The notes beneath the pieces were generated by a model, which had not been told where the DNA came from, did not search any database, and was given only the letters and a program-made list of their open reading frames with translations. From contig CAYUHJ010000008.1 of assembly GCA_964444365.1 (NCBI GenBank), positions 24,283-88,282 on the forward strand: a stretch of 64,000 nucleotides of DNA. The letters are read 5' to 3'. The position numbers and the translations under genes are program-made. Below, piece by piece: positions 23,717 through 32,276 of this stretch; position 1 is the stretch's first letter, and every line of letters starts with the position of its first letter. The DNA is from CAYUHJ01 sp964444365. GTDB lineage: Bacteria > Planctomycetota > Planctomycetia > Gemmatales > Gemmataceae.

Positions 23717-25063
23717 TCACGTCGCGTTCCCGCCCTCTTGCAGGGTGTAGACACCCCACCCCATGTTGATCCCCCGCGACTTCTCGGTCGGCTCCCTTGC
23801 TCGCTCCGGGAATGGGACCGGAAGGAGGTCGTGGAGCCCAAGCCAGCGGGTGTGACCGCCGTCGTCTACTTTCCGACACCCCGCCTCGAGTTCGGCCTTG
23901 GTGAGGAGCAGGTAGGGAACGCTCGTCCCGACCGCGGCGGCGATCCTCTGCACCACACGTTCGGGGTACTCGTTCACCTGGGCGGCCAGGACGGCGAGGC
24001 TCCCCCGGCACCGCTTGGCAACGTCGACCGTCTCGAGGAACTGCTCGGCGACCTCGTCCCACACTTTTGCCTCTGGCGGTGTCTGATCGAGTTGCTTGCA
24101 CTCGCAGAACACGAGGTGGCCGTCGCAACACGCCAGCAGGTCGATGTCCCCAGCTTTGGTGCCGATCTGGTACTTCACGCCGGGCAGCCACAGAAAGCCG
24201 CCGTGCGACAGGTTGCGGACGAACCGCCCCGTGAGGACGACCGGGACGATCCCTTCCGAAATGGCGTGCCTGACGGCCCGGTGGAGCGTGTACCCGACCG
24301 GGACCATCGCCGGGAGTGTGATCCGGTGCCCGCAGTGGGTGCAGACGACCCGCTTCTGGATGTTGAGGCTCGGGACGAAGTACTGCTGGCGGCAGTGGCC
24401 GCACGGGCCGAGCTTCCACTGGCGGGTGAGGACGGACCGGTCGGCCCAGAACTCCAGGAGCGAGCGGAGTTTCAAGTTCTCCGGCTCGGCGTGCCGGGCG
24501 TGGTGGGTGAATCGCCGGCGGGCGACCCGCTTCATGCGATCCGTTTCCCGGGTCAGCATCCACTCGACCCGCTGCTCGTAGGTCTCGCCCGCGACGTCAC
24601 CGCTGCCGAGCCGGCAGGCGGACTGGATTTCGGGGTGAGTCTTCGTGCCATCGGCCAGGGCGACGAGCACACTGCCGGACTGGCCAGCGAACGCCGAAGC
24701 CGCGAGGTGGAGGCCCCCGAACCGCTTGATGACCGGCAGGTAACTGGCTCGCTTCTCGTCCGCCACGGGCTCAACCCCGTACTCGCGGAGCGACTCCAGG
24801 AGCACCAGGGCGACGTTCTGGCAGGTGGGGGCATCGACCCCTGTGGTCAGCAGTTGCGAGGTGGTCAAGATGACCGGGAACCTCTCCTCCGGGTCCTGGA
24901 ACTTACTCAGGTGCCCCCGGCCGATGTCGCCTTCGTCAGCAGTCACCCGGGCGACGAATGTCTCGCCTCGCTTCTCGGCTTCTTTCACCAGGTCGGTGTT
25001 CAGGTTGTGCAGTGCCCGCCGCATCTGGTCGGCGTGCTCCTGGTCGACGCAAAAGACGATGGT
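23717..25063 (-). pseudogene. HsdR motor fragment joined to a zinc-ribbon/nuclease C-terminus
   Basis: This continues the frame of the HsdR-like gene after an amber codon. It starts TIVFCVDQEHADQMRRALHN and carries helicase motif V (LLTTGVDAPTCQNVALV). It then departs from HsdR at about 24800, before motif VI, which is absent. The rest is a different protein: a zinc ribbon (GPCGHCRQQYF, then VCTHCGHRI) and a PD-(D/E)XK-like core (IGTKAGDIDLLACCDGHLVF, then CECKQ) at about residues 275-315. I read it as a recombination product. The foreign C-terminal part may once have had its own start and may belong with the HEPN-like gene 50 bases downstream. Confidence 0.6.
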
Positions 25064-26320
25064 CTAGGCGTAACGGTCCGTCTTGCGGAGGTGTTCGGTC
25101 AGGTGTCGGGCGATAGCCAGGGTGCGGGCCTCAAGGGAGATGGTCCGCTCGAAGTCCTTGGTGCCGTATTCCCCGTCCGGGATCTCCCGTTGCAGTTTGT
25201 CCTTCTGCCCTTTGTCGGGCCGCCATCCAGCGGCGTCAAAGGTGGTCAGAATCCGGTGAACGCGGTACGGGGCCAGGAACCCGTCCTCGATGCCCCGCTT
25301 GAGCGAGTATGTGTAGAGCGGGTCACCGAAGTAGTCGTAGGTGTCCCGGTTGTCTTCCCGCAGCGGGGTAGCCGTCATCCCGAGTTGGAATGCGGGCTCG
25401 AAGTGTTCGAGAATCTCTCGCCAGGTGGATTCGTCACGAGAACTGCCTCGGTGACACTCATCGATGACGATCAGGTCGAAGAAGTCGGGGGCGTATTCCT
25501 TGAACAGGCCGGGGCGGTTCTCGTCGGCGGCGATGGATTGGTAGATGGCGAAGTACATCTCCCGTGACTTGATGGCTTCACCGACGATCTTGTGCCGGGC
25601 GTCCCCGAAGGGGGCGAAGTCCTTGGCCATCGGGTCATCGACCAGCACATTGCGATCCGCCAGGAAAAGGATTCGCGGCTTCCGTCCGCTTTCCCCCTTC
25701 GTATTCCAGCCCGCACTCCACAGCTTCCAGCAGATCTGGAAGGCCGTCTGCGTTTTTCCGGTCCCGGTGGCCAGGGTGAGCAGGTTGCGGGCTCTCCCCC
25801 CGACGATGGCTTCGACTGCCCGCGTGATGGCGATCTTCTGGTAGTAACGGGGTTCTTTGTTCGGCTGCAGGAAGTACGGGACCAACAGGGCGTTCGCGGT
25901 GGCGGTGGAAAGGCCGAGGCCGATCTGGTAACGGGACCAGAGTTCGGCCGGGGTCGGGAACCGCTCGATCTCTCGTTCCAGGTGGGTGAAGTAGTCGTAC
26001 TCGACGATGGTCGTGCCGTTCGTGGCGAACGCGAACTTCAGCCCAAGGATCTCCGCGTACTCCTTCGACTGCTGAAGACCGTCCCCGGCGGGACGCTTGT
26101 CCGACTTCGCCTCGACGACGCCCAGGGTGATGTCGCGGGTGTACCGCAGCAGGAAGTCGGCGATCTTCTTCTTGAGCCGCTTCGGTTTGCCGCCCGGGGT
26201 GACAATGCGGCCGTCGGTGAAGTGGATCTGCTCGGAGTAGAAGTGCTGGTTGGCGTCATCCCACCCGGCTGCTTCGAGCTTCGGGCGGACCAGCTTGCGG
26301 CAGGTGTCGGCTTCGTTCAT
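25064..26320 (-). pseudogene. hsdR: Type I restriction enzyme R subunit (HsdR), ended by in-frame amber codon
   Basis: HsdR is the ATP-driven DNA translocase and nuclease of type I restriction. The N-terminal nuclease region has KIADFLLRYTRDITLGVVEA followed by KSDK (D then E-x-K). The motor has Q-type PRYYQKIAI, Walker A TLATGTGKTQTAF and motif II LIVIDECHRGSS, then GMTATPLRED. Translation stops at a TAG (25064-25066) in TDRYA-stop-TIVFCVDQEHA. Relatives have Lys there (AKTIVFCVDQEHA), and AAG to TAG is a single change. No hsdM or hsdS is nearby, so the locus is a remnant even without the stop. Confidence 0.85.
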
Positions 26321-26548
26321 GGCGTGGTGCTCGCCGTCCTGCGGTTGCCGCTCGGTTCCTCGGGAAGGTTTTGAGCGAGGAGACGAGGTTCAGTGTGAAA
26401 GTAGTATTCTCCGAGATTTCCGCTGCCGATCAAGGAAAGTTGCGACCTCCTGGTAAGTGGGTAGGTGGCAAACGCGGAGTCTCCCAGTCGTCAGGGGTAT
26501 TCACTTCTCGATTCGGTGTCGCAGACCGATCACCGGCCCTCTCCCGCA

Positions 26549-26803
26549 TCAATCCCCGGCTTCTTCCAGGGCTCGCACGATGTTGTCGAAGACGCCGTTC
26601 GATTCCCCAACGGAGGATACTCGCCGCCGACGGAACCGGTACTCCCCAGATGCCCCTTCGACCCTCGATTTGGCACGGAGGACGATGGCCTGTGCCCGGT
26701 TCGACGGTTTGGCGTGCCGGGTGCAGAGGTCGTTCTCGACACGAGACCTGGGCCAGTCGGGGTGCTCGGTCAGGGTTCGAACCGCAGCTTCGAGGAGTTG
26801 CCA
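26549..26803 (-). pseudogene. Coding-like fragment without a start
   Basis: Between a TAA at 26804-26806 and a TGA at 26549-26551 one minus-strand frame reads WQLLEAAVRTLTEHPDWPRS, then RVENDLCTRHAKPSNRAQAI and SNGVFDNIVRALEEAGD. This looks like a genuine protein C-terminus with balanced composition, but the frame has no ATG, GTG or TTG start. I take it as the 3' end of a gene cut off at its 5' side upstream of the HsdR remnant. Confidence 0.3.
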
Positions 26804-26912
26804 TTAACGTGACATCTGAGGGAACCAGGCAAGGGGTTACGTCGGGAGGCCACCCGTCGGGGCGGGTGTTTGTCAGCGAATTGTCATCCGAGTTCATGGC
26901 AAACAGTTGCCG

Positions 26913-27458
26913 TCAAGTGGGGACGAGTCGGCTCTCGACATCGGTCACCTCGTCCGGAGTTGGTCCGGTCTGTCGAACGATGACATCGAGGAGGGGCGAG
27001 CAGAGGAAGGTTCCCAACGCGTCCTTCGAGGGTGCGGGGATGCCGGCCAGAAGCTCGGGGGAAGGGTGTGAGCGAGGTTCCGTGTGTGCCGCCACACGAC
27101 CTCTGCCAGCACGCGGAAGAAGTCCGTCACCGCCGGGACGTGCTCGGGGTTCTGCACGAACTGCGTGTACACCCGGGCGGCGAGTTCGATGTCCTCGGGC
27201 CCTTCCGGAATGGGTGGTGAGTGAACCCCGTACAGGTCGACCAGCCCCTCGATGACCGTCTCGGGGAGGCGGGGCCCGGATGGTCCGGAGGGAGGCAACG
27301 GCCGAATCTTGGCTCAGCGATTCGGCGTAGGCGTGTCGGAGTTTGACCTCCACAGCCTCCCCGGTGTCGCCGTCACGCCATTCGTACCAGGCCTGGTAGC
27401 GGTTCAAGTCCCAGGTTTCCCCGGCCAACTCTTTCTGAGTGTCCACGCTGATCATCAT
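26913..27458 (-). pseudogene. Hypothetical gene with two compensating frameshifts
   Basis: The start MMISVDTQKELAGETWDLNR and the end LLAGIPAPSKDALGTFLCSP, then LLDVIVRQTGPTPDEV, lie in the same frame. The middle (LPETVIEGLVDLYGVHSPPI, then ARVYTQFVQNPEHVPAVTDF and LAEVVWRHTRNLAHTLP) lies in a second frame. The return to the first frame is explained by one missing G in the G run at 27057-27061. The first switch falls near 27285-27315. The restored protein would be about 180 residues; no family is recognised. Homopolymer errors or real decay are both possible. Confidence 0.45.
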
Positions 27459-27729
27459 CGACTCCCTACCGGCGAGGGGGGAATAAGAGGCACTGAGCTC
27501 CGACCCGGCCTCGTCGAGCACCTCGCCCTCACTCGCCACTGAGGGGTTGAGGTTCGACTTCGAGTACTACCTCGGGGAATTGCTTCACGCGACCATTCTC
27601 GTGTGGTTCGGGAATCGATGCGTGTCGGTGTCCCCTGGTGCGGGCACTTGTTCACTTGAGCCACTTCCGTTACCCCGATTTCTGTTCCCCCCCTCCCGCG
27701 AGGGAATAGAAAAGGGGCGGCACGGATGC

Positions 27730-27993
27730 TCAACTCCGTGAGGCGAGGGAGAGAGCCGGCTCAGTCGACTGGGCTGGGGAGTCGCCCTGCAGGGCGTGGG
27801 TTGGGTAGGGGTTCGCCTCGGCCAGGAGGCGGATGACGTAATCCCGGAGCGTCATGCGGGACAGGTTGGCGTTGTGCCTCGCCCGGCACCACACGTCGTA
27901 GGGGACCGCCTTGACGTGCAGGGCGTGGCACGCCGGCACGTCGGGGGCGGAAGTAGCGACGGGTGGTGGGGTGGGCAGGGTTTCGGTGCTCAT
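27730..27993 (-). CDS. Small ribbon-helix-helix-like protein
   Basis: The 87-residue protein has a conserved-looking core LHVKAVPYDVWCRARHNANL, then SRMTLRDYVIRLLAEA. A short beta strand followed by two helices is compatible with a CopG/ribbon-helix-helix or antitoxin-type DNA-binding fold. The ATG at 27993 has AGGAGA seven bases upstream, which supports translation. No toxin gene is adjacent. It is the first clear gene of this stretch on the mobile element and may be a regulator. Confidence 0.6.
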   Translation of the reverse strand: MSTETLPTPPPVATSAPDVPACHALHVKAVPYDVWCRARHNANLSRMTLRDYVIRLLAEANPYPTHALQGDSPAQSTEPALSLASRS

Positions 27994-28579
27994 CGGTTGT
28001 CTCCTGATTCAACGGGAACTCGGCCGGCGAGCCTGCCGGTGTACCTGTTCGGTTCTCGGTAGGGCGGTAGCGGACTCGCCGGGGCCGGTGGCCGGGGCTG
28101 GTCGAGTTCGGGGTTACTGGGCTTGCACCTGCTCACCCGACCCCGGCGGGAATCGGGATGGCAGGTGCGATCACTGGGACTGAAGTTTGACCGGTGCGAG
28201 TCGTGCCGCACGAAGCGGCGTGACGGGCACGGGTCGAGTCCCGGCTCCAGCCGGCGGTGAACGGTCCTGTCCGGAAGACTTGACCGTTGACATTCCAGGA
28301 TCATCTCCCGTCATCCTCCCTCGTATTACCCCGGTCAGTTCGTGGGTGATCTCCAGTCATCTCGTTCATCTCGTCTCGGTGATTCATCTCGCATTCGATG
28401 TCGTAGTTCTCAATCTCGTTCTCGATGTTCATGTCATGCTGCTGGAAAATCTTCTTCTGCTATTGCTGTTCTGAGTGGCACCGAAAACGAGCCCGGTGCG
28501 ACCGCCAAGCGGCGGTGGAGTGGCAAGGGCGTTTGCCCCTCGCGACCGCCCTGGGGCGGTGTGGTCGGTTGGCGTCGAC
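27994..28579. other. Mostly non-coding, partly low-GC stretch
   Basis: The stretch separates two minus-strand genes. Bases 28300-28470 are clearly poorer in GC than the surroundings and contain one possible 43-codon gene (28301-28432). I recognise no terminator or RNA with confidence. Confidence 0.4.
28301..28432 (-). CDS. Possible 43-residue acidic protein
   Basis: The frame starts at the ATG at 28432 and encodes MNIENEIENYDIECEMNHRD, continuing to a TGA at 28301-28303. The N-terminal half is rich in Asn, Glu and Met, and its codons are unlike the GC-rich neighbours, so it stands out from random frames. There is no clear ribosome binding site (CAGAAGAAG lies about 20 bases upstream). It could be a small acidic inhibitor or simply an ORF in low-GC DNA. 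Confidence 0.3.
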   Translation of the reverse strand: MNIENEIENYDIECEMNHRDEMNEMTGDHPRTDRGNTREDDGR

Positions 28580-29062
28580 TCAGCACGCGTGGGTCGGAAC
28601 CCGGACGTCGTTCAGCCGCTTGATGTGTACGGACTTGCCGCCGAGGATCAGCAGGCCGCTCGTCATCAGCATCCGGAGTGTGGGGTCCGACTCGGCCCGC
28701 TGGAACCGTCGGACGCGGGCACGGCCGGCCACCCGCTTGAGTTGCTGCATCCAGAGCGTGCATGCCCGCTGAGCCTGGACCAGGAATGTCCGCTCCGAAA
28801 CGTCGCCCGGGGCTAACAGGGTGAACATCGGATTCAAGTAGTAGTGGCAACCGGCACGCACCCGCAGTGCGTCGATCCGCTGGGCAGTACGGGCCTTCAA
28901 CTCGTCGAGTTCCGGGTCGAGTTCGGCCCAGTCGATCAGGTGTCGGGTGACGAGCACCGGCCCCATTGTGTAGACCTTGTCGCAGTTCGGTCGCATCTGG
29001 TTCTCCGGGGCCAACACAAACATCCGGGTGGGAAAATCCACCCGGGTCGAGTACCCCGACAA
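28580..29062 (-). CDS. Hypothetical protein
   Basis: The protein of about 160 residues contains VLVTRHLIDWAELDPELDEL, then TAQRIDALRVRAGCHYYLNP, TLLAPGDVSERTFLVQAQRA and a basic segment RVAGRARVRRFQRAESDPTL. It ends MLMTSGLLILGGKSVHIKRL. The start is uncertain: a TTG at 29062 or an ATG at 29023 would both work. I know of no family. It follows the AAA-ATPase operon on the same strand behind the terminator at 29146-29167, so it needs its own promoter. Confidence 0.6.
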   Translation of the reverse strand: MSGYSTRVDFPTRMFVLAPENQMRPNCDKVYTMGPVLVTRHLIDWAELDPELDELKARTAQRIDALRVRAGCHYYLNPMFTLLAPGDVSERTFLVQAQRACTLWMQQLKRVAGRARVRRFQRAESDPTLRMLMTSGLLILGGKSVHIKRLNDVRVPTHAC

Positions 29063-29145
29063 AACCGGAAGTTCTGTGGACTGGAACGACAGGGGAGTGC
29101 GACAGCTGCGAGGCTTCCGGGCGACCGGGCGAGAGCAATGGAAAA

Positions 29146-29167
29146 GGCCCGCCGTCCGTGGCGGGCC
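29146..29167 (-). terminator. Intrinsic terminator of the AAA-ATPase operon
   Basis: GGCCCGCC (29146-29153) and GGCGGGCC (29160-29167) form an 8-bp GC stem with a 6-base loop. On the minus strand it is followed by TTTTCC. It lies 27 bases beyond the stop of the AAA gene (29194). Confidence 0.75.
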
Positions 29168-29193
29168 GTGTGGCGTGGCTTCGTTCGCCGGAG

Positions 29194-30066
29194 TCAGACT
29201 TCCCAGCGGTACTCTTCGACGAACTCGCGGGTCAGGCGTACACGCATGAGTTCCGCCTTCATGACGGGTCGGAGGGCCTGACCCGGAATGTTCCCGGCCC
29301 CCTCGACGATCAGGGCGACCGCATCCTCGTCCGCCTCCACCCCTCGCTGCCGGACTTCATCCGAAAGCCAGCGGTGAAAGTCGGGGATGGCGGGGGCGGT
29401 CGTCTTGACGGTCGCCGCGAACCGGTAGCGGAAGTCCTGACTCAACCCCGGGTACCTGGCACCCGTGACGGGCTCCTTCCGCGGCCTGAGCCGGACCCCG
29501 CTCGCGACGATCGTCATCGGCGTCTCGGTCATCGGCTTGACCAGCCGCGGCATGAACTTCACGAACTCCGGGTGCGACACCTCGTCGATGTACACCACGA
29601 GCGGGCACCCCCGGTTCCGGTAGCCGCAGACGACGTCCTCGGCGAAGGTGGTCGGGTTGGTGCCGTCGATCATCTGGTACCGGTAGGTCTGCCCCTCCTT
29701 GTTCACGTAGGTCGCGAGCCGCTCCCAGCCGCCGGCCTCCCACGTCCGGCAGCTCTTGCACCGGTTGTAGGGGTCCAGGTTCGGGAGGCGGAACCGGCAG
29801 AACTTGGCCTTCATGGCGGTGTGGACGGTGTACGTCTTGCCCGAGCGGTTCGGCCCGTACACCAGGATGTGACGCCGCGGCGGGGCGTACCCCACGAACG
29901 CCTTCATGACCCGAACGAACTCGCCGTTCCCGACGATCCGGGACCAAGAGTCGGCCGTGTCGCCTGCGGGGGGCACCGGCGGCGGGAGATCGGCGGGGTC
30001 GGTGACGGGTCGCTCGTCGTCCATCGTGTCGAGCAGGTCGAAAACGCTCTCCTGGTTGCCGTTCAT
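29194..30066 (-). CDS. AAA-family ATPase with zinc-knuckle insert
   Basis: The 290-residue ATPase has Walker A HILVYGPNRSGKTYT (about residues 66-80) and Walker B LVVYIDEVSHPEF (about 150-162). A sensor-1-like TIVASGV follows, and then a C-terminal helical lid (AVALIVEGAGNIPGQALRPV). Between Walker A and B is CKSC with a nearby WEAGGW, probably half of a metal site. Proteins of this size on plasmids and islands act as helicase loaders, TniB/IstB-like targeting ATPases or initiators. I cannot decide between them. The ATG at 30066 has GGAG seven bases upstream. It is paired with the gene at 30146-31033 and ends at a terminator. Confidence 0.75.
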   Translation of the reverse strand: MNGNQESVFDLLDTMDDERPVTDPADLPPPVPPAGDTADSWSRIVGNGEFVRVMKAFVGYAPPRRHILVYGPNRSGKTYTVHTAMKAKFCRFRLPNLDPYNRCKSCRTWEAGGWERLATYVNKEGQTYRYQMIDGTNPTTFAEDVVCGYRNRGCPLVVYIDEVSHPEFVKFMPRLVKPMTETPMTIVASGVRLRPRKEPVTGARYPGLSQDFRYRFAATVKTTAPAIPDFHRWLSDEVRQRGVEADEDAVALIVEGAGNIPGQALRPVMKAELMRVRLTREFVEEYRWEV

Positions 30067-30145
30067 GATTCGCTCCGTGTTGTGTTGTGACTGGGAAGAA
30101 GCGGGCGTGGACGAAGGTGCCCACGCCCGCAGGGGGACCGCTCGG

Positions 30146-31033
30146 TCACGCCGCCGGGGTCGGCACAGGCGGGTCCACGGCGATCTGGTTATCCTCAGTC
30201 GGCTGCACGCCCTTGGCGGGCAAGAGGTTGCCGCCTGACGGTGCCCCTGACGCTGACGGTGTGCGACCGTCAGCCCGCACCAGCACGGTGGGGTCGGGGA
30301 GGAAGACGTCGTCGCGGCGGACAAGCGTCGTCCACGACCCGGTCTCCTTGTGGGCGACCGTCACCTCCAGGCCGACCTTGCGGAACTGGTACTCGAGCTC
30401 GTCGAGCCGCCGGGAGAAGTAGTTCAGGGCCTTGTAGAGGGTGCCCTTGTTGGCCCCGACCTGGGCCTCGATCGCCCGGTCGTTGACGACGGCCCACAGG
30501 TCGGCGGTCCGCAGCACGAGGGTCAGCGAGCGGCCGGCCGCGTCCGCGGTGAGCACGGGGTGGAGCTTCGCCTCAGACGACAGCTTCTTGACGCCGTCCA
30601 GGAGCTGGTTGCCCAGGCCCGCGGGGGCGACGCCCGACCCGGTCAGCGAGTTGGCGAACACGCAGACGGCCTCGAAGTTGTAGTCCCCGTCCTTCTTGGC
30701 AACGGCCAGCGTCCGCTCCCGGCCGCCCTGGTAGGCGTCCTCGGCGATGTAGTCCATGGCGAGGGCGAGGTCCGCGTTCGCCAGGTGCAGGTCCGGGCGG
30801 TGGTAGCGGTACAGGTTTCGGAGGTAGCTCCGCACCCGCATGCTCACCTTCCCGTCCTTGTCATAGAGCCGGTACAGCCGCCGGGTCGGGTCTTTCGCCA
30901 GGCGGATGCACGGCTGGTCCTCGCCGTCGAGGCACTTGGTGGTGTGGTCCTCGTTGACCTTCTCGAGGAGGAAGTTCACCGGATCGAGGTCGGCCTGGGT
31001 TTTGGTGGCCGGGGTCGTGATGGTCTCGGTCAT
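30146..31033 (-). CDS. Hypothetical protein, operon partner of the AAA ATPase
   Basis: The 295-residue protein has LYRLYDKDGKVSMRVRSYLR (about residues 52-71), a Tyr-rich helical part (ALAMDYIAEDAYQGGRERTL) and LVLRTADLWAVVNDRAIEAQ. Its helical second half (NKGTLYKALNYFSRRLDELE) could be a winged-helix or coiled-coil segment. The C-terminus carries the peptide PSASGAPSGGNLLPAKGVQP, encoded by copy B of the palindromic repeat. The gene is 79 bases upstream of the AAA gene on the same strand. A replication or transposition accessory role is inferred only from context. Confidence 0.65.
   Translation of the reverse strand: MTETITTPATKTQADLDPVNFLLEKVNEDHTTKCLDGEDQPCIRLAKDPTRRLYRLYDKDGKVSMRVRSYLRNLYRYHRPDLHLANADLALAMDYIAEDAYQGGRERTLAVAKKDGDYNFEAVCVFANSLTGSGVAPAGLGNQLLDGVKKLSSEAKLHPVLTADAAGRSLTLVLRTADLWAVVNDRAIEAQVGANKGTLYKALNYFSRRLDELEYQFRKVGLEVTVAHKETGSWTTLVRRDDVFLPDPTVLVRADGRTPSASGAPSGGNLLPAKGVQPTEDNQIAVDPPVPTPAA
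30195..30274. repeat. In-frame palindromic repeat, copy B
   Basis: This is the second copy of the 80-bp element found at 14457-14536, in the same orientation. Its right end is a perfect 9-bp hairpin, GCTGACGGT (30252-30260) with ACCGTCAGC (30266-30274), two pairs longer than in copy A. It is read in frame in the C-terminus of the gene at 30146-31033, with the same reading phase as in copy A. Confidence 0.85.
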
Positions 31034-31127
31034 GTCGGTCTCCAGTCGGGGTGAAAAGACGTTCGGTTTGGGGAAAACGGACGATCGGACGGCCGGGCGG
31101 GGGCAGTGCCCCGGGCCCGGCGGGGGG

Positions 31128-31424
31128 TTACAGCCCGAGTGCGGCCAGCTCCTGCTCGACCCGGTTCCGGTCCCCGGTCGGGTGCGGGACGGCCTTCTGC
31201 GGCGGGGGCGTCGGCCCTCCGCGGTTGCTCTGGCGGTCGAAGAACCGCTGCAGGGCTTCGACAGACGTGCACACCTGACCGCCGACGCGGATGGTCTCCA
31301 GTCCCATCGCCGCCCAGCGGTAGAAGGTGCTCACGTGCGGCTTGCGACCGTGTCTCCGACCGGGGCAGAGCTTGGCCGCCTCGCGGAAACTGACGACCCG
31401 TTCTTTCGCGATGTCGATTGGCAT
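31128..31424 (-). CDS. DUF1580 protein (planctomycete excisionase-like HTH)
   Basis: The 98-residue protein begins MPIDIAKERVVSFREAAKLC and continues with VSTFYRWAAMGLETIRVGGQ, then VCTSVEALQRFFDR. This matches DUF1580, a family I know mainly from planctomycetes. It has a MerR/excisionase-like winged helix and lies near phage-type integrases. The ATG at 31424 is preceded by AGGAG and gives the family N-terminus, so I prefer it to a start 39 bases upstream. A directionality or copy-control role for this element is possible. Confidence 0.85.
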   Translation of the reverse strand: MPIDIAKERVVSFREAAKLCPGRRHGRKPHVSTFYRWAAMGLETIRVGGQVCTSVEALQRFFDRQSNRGGPTPPPQKAVPHPTGDRNRVEQELAALGL

Positions 31425-31580
31425 CGGGTCACTCCTTGGGTGTGGCCCGGAATTCGGGTCCACAGGTAGGGTTGACCCGCCGCAGACTTATGAGAAAAGA
31501 CACTTAGAGACATTTAGAGACATGCACTCCCCGTCGGTGCCACCGCGAACCGCGGAGCACCCGGAGCCGAACTCGCCGAA

Positions 31581-32276
31581 CTAAAGGGGTTTGAGACAGA
31601 GCCGCCGACCGAGGCCCTTCTGCCCGATGATGATCTGTTGCAGGTCGGCTGGGAGGTACTGGATCGCCCGCGATATGCGTTTCAGTCCGGCCGCCCCGTC
31701 GGGGAACTCCTGGAACCCGGCGAACGCCTTGCTGCCCTTCGTCGCCTCGCCGCGGATGTCGAGGATGATCTTGGCAGCCTGGCAGTACGGGCCTGGACCC
31801 TGATGGGCCTGGAGGACTTTGAGGATCACATACCCCTCGGGCCTCAAGCGGGAGTACAACTCGCCGTCGAGCAGGACGGAGAACGTCGAGTCGTCGAACT
31901 GGAGCCGTTCCCGCTGCTGGTACTCGTCGTCCAGCCATACCGCGAAGTCGACGGCGGACTTCCGGGCTCCTTTGAAATTCCCCTTTTCGTAGCGAGTCAC
32001 GATCTCGGTCCAGTACTCTCGCCCCTCCTCGTCGAGCGGGTTCAGGTTGACGAACGTGTCGGGTGAGACAAACACCTCGCGAAAGACGAGATCGAGTTCG
32101 GGCACGTCGGCGATCGAAGTCGGGGTTCCGGGAGACTCCTCGTTCGCACCGACGATCGTCCCGGCCGCGAAGGCCCGGAGCGTGTCCGCGAGGACGCGGA
32201 TGCGGAACCGGCCGTAGAACATGGCACTCGGTTTCGCCTTCCGCGGCTTCACCTTCGGTTTGTCACTCCGCGGCAT
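31581..32276 (-). CDS. Hypothetical protein
   Basis: The 231-residue protein starts MPRSDKPKVKPRKAKPSAMF, a very basic lead. It continues IRVLADTLRAFAAGTIV, YWTEIVTRYEKGNFKGARKS, FAVWLDDEYQQRERLQFDDS and a C-terminal part AAKIILDIRGEATKGSKAFA. I see no catalytic motif. Its start lies 14 bases inside the 3' end of the nucleotidyltransferase gene, so it is translationally linked to it. It may be part of the same toxin-like or regulatory operon. Confidence 0.65.
   Translation of the reverse strand: MPRSDKPKVKPRKAKPSAMFYGRFRIRVLADTLRAFAAGTIVGANEESPGTPTSIADVPELDLVFREVFVSPDTFVNLNPLDEEGREYWTEIVTRYEKGNFKGARKSAVDFAVWLDDEYQQRERLQFDDSTFSVLLDGELYSRLRPEGYVILKVLQAHQGPGPYCQAAKIILDIRGEATKGSKAFAGFQEFPDGAAGLKRISRAIQYLPADLQQIIIGQKGLGRRLCLKPL

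Noticed and set aside
28301..28470. A CRISPR-like repeat region because of recurring GAGATGAA/CATCTC words
   Set aside because: The words are short, irregularly spaced and not separated by unique spacers. No cas genes occur in the window.
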